Both the position numbers and the translations under genes were made by a program. Positions 8,232 to 10,877 of a DNA stretch of 10,877 nucleotides are shown piece after piece. A model generated the notes under the pieces. The model was not told where the DNA came from, did not search any database, and was given only the letters and a program-made list of their open reading frames with translations. This DNA comes from Akkermansiaceae bacterium. GTDB taxonomy: Bacteria; Verrucomicrobiota; Verrucomicrobiia; Verrucomicrobiales; Akkermansiaceae. The stretch is from contig JAQGPE010000313.1 of assembly GCA_028293225.1 (NCBI GenBank), positions 1 to 10,877 of the forward strand, in the 5' to 3' direction. Position 1 is the stretch's first letter; each line of letters starts with the position of its first letter.

Positions 8232-8267
8232 TGAATAGACGTCTTATGGTTAAAAGACCGTCGTCAA
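8232..8267 (-). promoter_or_regulatory. Weak candidate promoter for the autokinase-OPX operon
   Basis: Because a strong terminator (8275-8307) ends the upstream transcript, a promoter is expected here. The best -35 match is TTGACG (8267-8262). The -10 is poor: TAAGAC (8246-8241, 15-base spacer) or TATTCA (8237-8232, spacer too long). Position favours a promoter, but the hexamers do not prove one. Confidence 0.2.
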
Positions 8268-8274
8268 TCAAACG

Positions 8275-8307
8275 AAAAACTCCCGCAATGGCGTGCCATT
8301 GCGGGAG
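8275..8307 (-). terminator. Rho-independent terminator after the beta-barrel gene
   Basis: Arms CTCCCGCAATGGC (8280-8292) and GCCATTGCGGGAG (8295-8307) pair perfectly. The practical structure is a 12-bp stem with a CGTG loop. On the minus strand five Ts follow (8279-8275). It separates the secreted-protein/barrel transcript from the autokinase operon. Confidence 0.85.
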
Positions 8308-8368
8308 CTCCGACGTTTCGATTTGTTAACGCTGGTAAGTTGAATTGGTGAATCCGATCAGGAAGCGA

Positions 8369-9604
8369 TCAGAATTCGGCGCGAACACCAACGCTCACAC
8401 GGCTCCGATCGTAGCTCTGAGAAGGGAAGTCAGAGTCGGAGTTGGTGTAGTTGTAGGAGACCGAACCGGAGAGCAGATCGGTGAATTTCACGTTCAGGCC
8501 AATGTAGGCGTTGACGAGATCTTCATCGAATTTGCCGGAGTTCAGCGAACCGGTGCCGGCCACGAGGCGGCCGTCATCGAAGGTTGCTGGGATGTAGTCG
8601 ATGCCACCGAACAGGCTCAGCTTGTTCGAGATCGCGTATTCCGAGGAAATGCCGATACGAAGAGTGCTGCGCTTGTCGAAGTCGTAGACGTCGCCGGTGG
8701 CCACGCCGCGGACGGTGTCATAACCTTCCACGCTGTAGCGAAGGAAGCCACGGATCGAGAGCTGCTGATTGACCTGGGTGCGGGCAGCCACTTCGAAGTA
8801 AGGCGAAGTATTGTCGTCACCGCTGTCAGCATCGTGAATCTGAGCACCAGCCTTGGCGGTCACGATCGTGTTCGGGCTGAAGCGATATTCAACGCCGATC
8901 AGGATGTAATGATCCTTGTAGTCGGAGGCGAGGCCGTTCGAATCCGTGTTGGCGAAACGGTATTCAGCGGTCGCAACGAGCTGCTGGTTAACCTGGAAGC
9001 GGAACTGGTTGTAAATCGACCACGTGAAACGGTCCTGGCTGGACACGTCACCATCGTAATCAAGCCACGTCAGCGTGAAACCGGTGTAGGTAGCGAGGCG
9101 CTCCGTCCAGCGGTAGCCGACGGAGTTGTCGGTGGTGGCATAGAGGTATTCGCCGAGCTGGCGGGTGGTGGCGACGCCGACCGAGTAGTCAGGCTCCAGT
9201 TCGTAGGAAACGTAGTTCCGGCTGGAGAAGCGCAGGCGCTCGTTGACGCGGTGAGTCCAGTTCAGGGACAGGTGAGCCTGACCGTAGAGGTCATCGGAAC
9301 CGATGGCATCCGGCGTGTCGAAGTAGTAGATCGCACCGAGGCGCAGCGACACGTCCAGGGTGGACTGGGGGCTGATGCTCACGAACGTCAGGCCCACGAA
9401 TGGGTTGGCGCTAACCGCTTCATCCTTGTGACCAGGACCAGGGCCGGCCGTAGGGGTCACGTTGGTGTCATAGATCACGTCAACGCCGGCGGTCCAACGA
9501 AGTGGAATCGGCTCCTGGGTTTCACCCGGGATGTAATAAAGGTCCGCCGAAGCTGCGCCGAGCGTGGACGCAACAGCAAGGGTGGAGAGAATGGCTTGTT
9601 TCAT
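8369..9604 (-). CDS. Outer-membrane beta-barrel protein
   Basis: This is a 411-residue protein counted from the ATG at 9604. It begins with a signal peptide (MKQAILSTLAVASTLGAASA, cleaved before DLYY). The rest is a long run of amphipathic strands rich in Tyr, Thr, Ser and Asp with alternating hydrophobic residues, for example YNQFRFQVNQQLVATAEYRF and IRGFLRYSVEGYDTV. The C terminus is VSVGVRAEF, ending in the aromatic residue expected for insertion by the BAM machinery. It resembles the loosely defined beta-barrel porin/BBP2-like proteins often seen beside exopolysaccharide genes, but I cannot assign a subfamily or a strand count. An in-frame TTG seven codons upstream is a less likely start because it would put polar residues before the signal peptide. 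It lies 37 bases after the secreted-protein gene and ends at a strong terminator. As the only outer-membrane pore candidate here, it may serve the short OPX proteins; that role is inferred. Confidence 0.85.
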   Translation of the reverse strand: MKQAILSTLAVASTLGAASADLYYIPGETQEPIPLRWTAGVDVIYDTNVTPTAGPGPGHKDEAVSANPFVGLTFVSISPQSTLDVSLRLGAIYYFDTPDAIGSDDLYGQAHLSLNWTHRVNERLRFSSRNYVSYELEPDYSVGVATTRQLGEYLYATTDNSVGYRWTERLATYTGFTLTWLDYDGDVSSQDRFTWSIYNQFRFQVNQQLVATAEYRFANTDSNGLASDYKDHYILIGVEYRFSPNTIVTAKAGAQIHDADSGDDNTSPYFEVAARTQVNQQLSIRGFLRYSVEGYDTVRGVATGDVYDFDKRSTLRIGISSEYAISNKLSLFGGIDYIPATFDDGRLVAGTGSLNSGKFDEDLVNAYIGLNVKFTDLLSGSVSYNYTNSDSDFPSQSYDRSRVSVGVRAEF

Positions 9605-9641
9605 TGGGATGGATGGCTGAGACAAGAAGTCCCGGGTAAAA

Positions 9642-10223
9642 TTAGCGGGCGCTGTCGAAGATCGGGAAATTAATCACCGTGCCCACTGGTGGATTCACGA
9701 CTGGTGGAACCACTGGTGGCAGACCTGGTGGCAGCGCTGGAGGGCCGCCTGGGGTAGGACCGACCGGGCCTTCGCCTGGGAAATCAAGTGGATTCCAAGC
9801 TGGGGACTTCTCCACTGGACCAGCCTTGGAGCTCTTGGAGCTGTAGCTGCGCTCACCCTTGTTCGGGTCAAGGCGGGCCATGACGGCCTGCACGTCGGCA
9901 AGCGAGTCAGGAGCGATGGCGACGGCGCACTGGGCGACGAGGCGCATCTTGTCCGGAGCAGCCTTGGAGGCGGTCTCGACGATCGAAGCGATCATCTTCG
10001 AGTCAGCCTGGGAGCTCTGGATCGCGGCTTTCACCACTTCGCAGGCGCAATTTGGGTTGGCGGAGACCTGAGCTTCCACGATCTGGAGAACTTCAGAAGG
10101 CTTGGCAGAGACTGCGTGCTTCACGGAAACCGCAAGCTTGATGCAGTCCTGATCAGCCATTGCAGCTGCAGGCAGCAAACCCAATGCGGCCGCCACTAGT
10201 GCGAATCGAAACGTCGTTTTCAT
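9642..10223 (-). CDS. Small secreted protein with four Cys and a proline-rich tail (unknown function)
   Basis: I do not recognise a named family for this 193-residue protein. Visible parts are a signal peptide (1-23, cleavage near AMA-DQ) and an alpha-helical region (about 25-120) rich in Ala, Val, Ser and Lys, holding all four cysteines (Cys27, Cys59, Cys61, Cys99). A short Ser/Lys linker (125-135) leads to a proline- and glycine-rich tail (about 148-181, with PPALPPGLPPVVPPVVNPPVG) and a final hydrophobic piece, INFPIF. The helical part seems to contain weak internal repeats of about 36-40 residues (AVSAKPSEVLQIVEAQVSA; AIQSSQADSKMIASIVETA). Secretion plus cysteines suggests disulfides in the periplasm, and the tail could span the envelope or bind peptidoglycan or a partner. 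The beta-barrel gene follows by 37 bases in what is probably one transcript, which hints at a joint role. The ORF itself is well supported. Confidence 0.75.
   Translation of the reverse strand: MKTTFRFALVAAALGLLPAAAMADQDCIKLAVSVKHAVSAKPSEVLQIVEAQVSANPNCACEVVKAAIQSSQADSKMIASIVETASKAAPDKMRLVAQCAVAIAPDSLADVQAVMARLDPNKGERSYSSKSSKAGPVEKSPAWNPLDFPGEGPVGPTPGGPPALPPGLPPVVPPVVNPPVGTVINFPIFDSAR
9686..9731 (-). repeat. Short in-frame repeats coding the proline-rich tail
   Basis: CTGGTGG (plus strand) occurs four times at 9686, 9701, 9713 and 9725, spaced 15, 12 and 12 bases. On the coding strand this is CCACCAG, giving repeated Pro-Pro-Val or Pro-Pro-Gly. All spacings are multiples of three, so copy number can change without a frameshift. 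Confidence 0.7.
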
Positions 10224-10266
10224 GTCGGGATGTCGGATGTGAATCGGTTGGGAAACTCGGGCAGGA

Positions 10267-10337
10267 AGCGGGTAGTGGGAATCGAACCCACATAGCTAGC
10301 TTGGAAGGCTAGAGCTTTACCACTAAGCTATACCCGC
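10267..10337 (-). tRNA. tRNA-Gly (anticodon TCC)
   Basis: The 71-base cloverleaf reads on the minus strand: acceptor GCGGGTA/TACCCGC, D-arm GCTT..AAGC with GG in the loop, anticodon stem CTAGC/GCTAG with loop CTTCCAA (anticodon TCC, reading GGA), 4-base variable loop CTAT, and T-arm GTGGG/CCCAC with loop TTCGATT. The discriminator is T (U73), as usual for bacterial tRNA-Gly. CCA is not encoded (TCC follows). The next gene starts 43 bases downstream with no terminator between. Confidence 0.97.
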
Positions 10338-10350
10338 GAACTTGGGAGAT

Positions 10351-10379
10351 CACTAACAGTCACCGGGGGATCCCGGCAA
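10351..10379 (-). promoter_or_regulatory. Candidate promoter of tRNA-Gly(TCC)
   Basis: On the minus strand TTGCCG (10379-10374) and TTAGTG (10356-10351) are separated by 17 bases. They would place transcription start about 7 bases before the mature tRNA. The -35 is good and the -10 weak. If no terminator acts behind the tRNA, it could also drive the secreted-protein and beta-barrel genes. Confidence 0.35.
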
Positions 10380-10447
10380 GCTCTTTTTCACATCTTTCTC
10401 TAACCTCCGCCGCCGGGAATGCATTGACCCCGTTGAAGAATTTCGCA

Positions 10448-10476
10448 TTGCCAAGGCTCCCCGCCGCGCCTAGTCC
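10448..10476 (+). promoter_or_regulatory. Candidate promoter of tRNA-Gly(CCC)
   Basis: TTGCCA (10448-10453) and TAGTCC (10471-10476) lie 17 bases apart and would start transcription roughly 14 bases before the tRNA. The -35 resembles that proposed for the divergent tRNA-Gly(TCC); the -10 match is poor. Confidence 0.3.
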
Positions 10477-10496
10477 GTCTCTGCTTTTGCGACCCT

Positions 10497-10570
10497 GCGG
10501 GTGTAGTTCAATGGTAGAACGCGAGCTTCCCAAGCTTGAGGCGTGAGTTCGATTCTCATCACCCGTACCA
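10497..10570 (+). tRNA. tRNA-Gly (anticodon CCC), CCA encoded
   Basis: Cloverleaf: acceptor GCGGGTG (10497-10503) with CACCCGT (10560-10566), giving a G1-U72 wobble as the first pair. D-arm GTTC/GAAC (10506-10509, 10517-10520), anticodon stem CGAGC/GCTTG with loop TTCCCAA (anticodon CCC, reading GGG), variable loop AGGC, T-arm GTGAG/CTCAT with loop TTCGATT. The discriminator at 10567 is A, followed by a genomic CCA (10568-10570). A73 and the wobble differ from the other tRNA-Gly in this window. The fold is intact, so I regard it as functional rather than decayed. Confidence 0.95.
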
Positions 10571-10594
10571 CCAAGGCCCTCAATGTGACGGGCT

Positions 10595-10623
10595 TACGTA
10601 GAAAAAACCAGTCTTTCTACGTA
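10595..10623. repeat. Perfect inverted repeat between convergent genes
   Basis: Arms TACGTAGAAA (10595-10604) and TTTCTACGTA (10614-10623) are exact complements around a 9-base loop. They sit between the tRNA-Gly(CCC) 3' end and the convergent glycosylase stop codon, 3 bases from the latter. No U-tract follows on either strand, although the position suits a two-way terminator. Confidence 0.6.
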
Positions 10624-10626
10624 GTG

Positions 10627-10877
10627 TCATCGGCTGATGAAGATGCTGCCGGCCTCCGTGAAACGCCACGGGAATTCCTGCCCTCGGTTGATGCCGATCC
10701 GCGGACCCGCCACGACCGGCGGCCGCTCCCCGTGGAAAATCCCCCGGCCGCCGCTGGTGAGGAAATCGATTTCGTGATCCGCACCCGAGATCCCCAGAGC
10801 CTGCGTCAGCTTTCCAGGGCCGGAGCAGAGGTCGGTGATTCGCACCTTCCGGCGCCTCTCCTGCATTTGCTCGATTC
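10627..10877 (-). CDS. mpg: DNA-3-methyladenine glycosylase (Mpg/AAG family), C-terminal part
   Basis: 82 codons of the 3' end are visible; the gene begins outside the window on the right. The frame is open at the edge, so an internal ATG at 10866 is not the true start. Family motifs of the alkyladenine glycosylase fold are CSGPGKLTQALGI, VAGPRIGINRG and the closing PWRFTEAGSIFISR. This enzyme removes alkylated purines, such as 3-methyladenine, from DNA by base flipping to start base excision repair. The active-site residues lie upstream and cannot be inspected. The gene converges on tRNA-Gly(CCC) and has no evident link to the polysaccharide block. Confidence 0.9.
   Translation of the reverse strand, partial: IEQMQERRRKVRITDLCSGPGKLTQALGISGADHEIDFLTSGGRGIFHGERPPVVAGPRIGINRGQEFPWRFTEAGSIFISR

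Noticed and set aside
9605..9625. TTG start for the beta-barrel protein, seven codons upstream
   Set aside because: It would add a polar stretch before the signal peptide. The ATG at 9604 starts directly with MKQAIL and fits better.
8345..9673. Plus-strand frame of 442 codons
   Set aside because: It mirrors the beta-barrel gene and runs across its terminator side and into the next gene's end. The minus-strand reading has a signal peptide and C-terminal Phe.
9686..9731. Chi-like recombination sites (CTGGTGG repeats)
   Set aside because: None of the four copies is the full E. coli Chi octamer, that sequence is not known to act in this organism, and the repeats are explained by proline codons.
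10267..10570. tRNA-Gly copies as non-proteinogenic (cell-wall) tRNAs
   Set aside because: Both keep GG in the D-loop and a normal TTCGATT T-loop, so they lack the changes known for the staphylococcal peptidoglycan tRNA-Gly.
10497..10877. Integration site of a mobile element at tRNA-Gly(CCC)
   Set aside because: No integrase gene and no repeated copy of the tRNA 3' end are visible in the window. Only an inverted repeat follows.

Overview
The window looks like a chromosomal segment of a Gram-negative, moderately G+C-rich bacterium. Secreted and outer-membrane proteins show the cell type: signal peptides, a beta-barrel ending in Phe, and Wza/Wzc-like export proteins. None of the nine visible start codons has a clear Shine-Dalgarno sequence. 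Together with the gene content this suggests the Verrucomicrobiota, for example a Luteolibacter-like organism, but that is an inference from style and no marker gene settles it. Apart from one tRNA, every gene is on the minus strand, so the layout below runs from high to low coordinates.

Right end (10267-10877): the 3' part of a 3-methyladenine DNA glycosylase gene (minus strand) converges on a tRNA-Gly(CCC) (plus strand), with a perfect inverted repeat between them. A second tRNA-Gly(TCC) is transcribed divergently, on the minus strand. The two glycine tRNAs differ at the discriminator base and in whether CCA is encoded.

Envelope and polysaccharide block (4693-10223): a small secreted protein with four cysteines and a proline-rich tail is followed by an outer-membrane beta-barrel protein, which ends at a strong terminator. 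Next come a Wzc-like chain-length regulator/tyrosine autokinase and a short polysaccharide export (OPX) protein, with another terminator. A second OPX paralogue follows, with its own terminator. The kinase and OPX proteins are expected to form the inner-membrane and periplasmic parts of an exopolysaccharide exporter. Both OPX proteins lack a lipobox and the C-terminal region that lets Wza cross the outer membrane, so the neighbouring beta-barrel is a candidate for the missing pore. No glycosyltransferase, flippase, polymerase or kinase-specific phosphatase lies in the window.

Housekeeping block (1-4520): a Prc-type tail-specific periplasmic protease is translationally coupled (TGATG) to a YggS-family PLP protein. 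That is coupled (ATGA) to a small DUF971 protein, and an ABCG-like ABC transporter follows and runs off the left edge. The largest stretches without a gene are 4521-4738 (terminator plus prc leader) and 10338-10496 (between the tRNAs).
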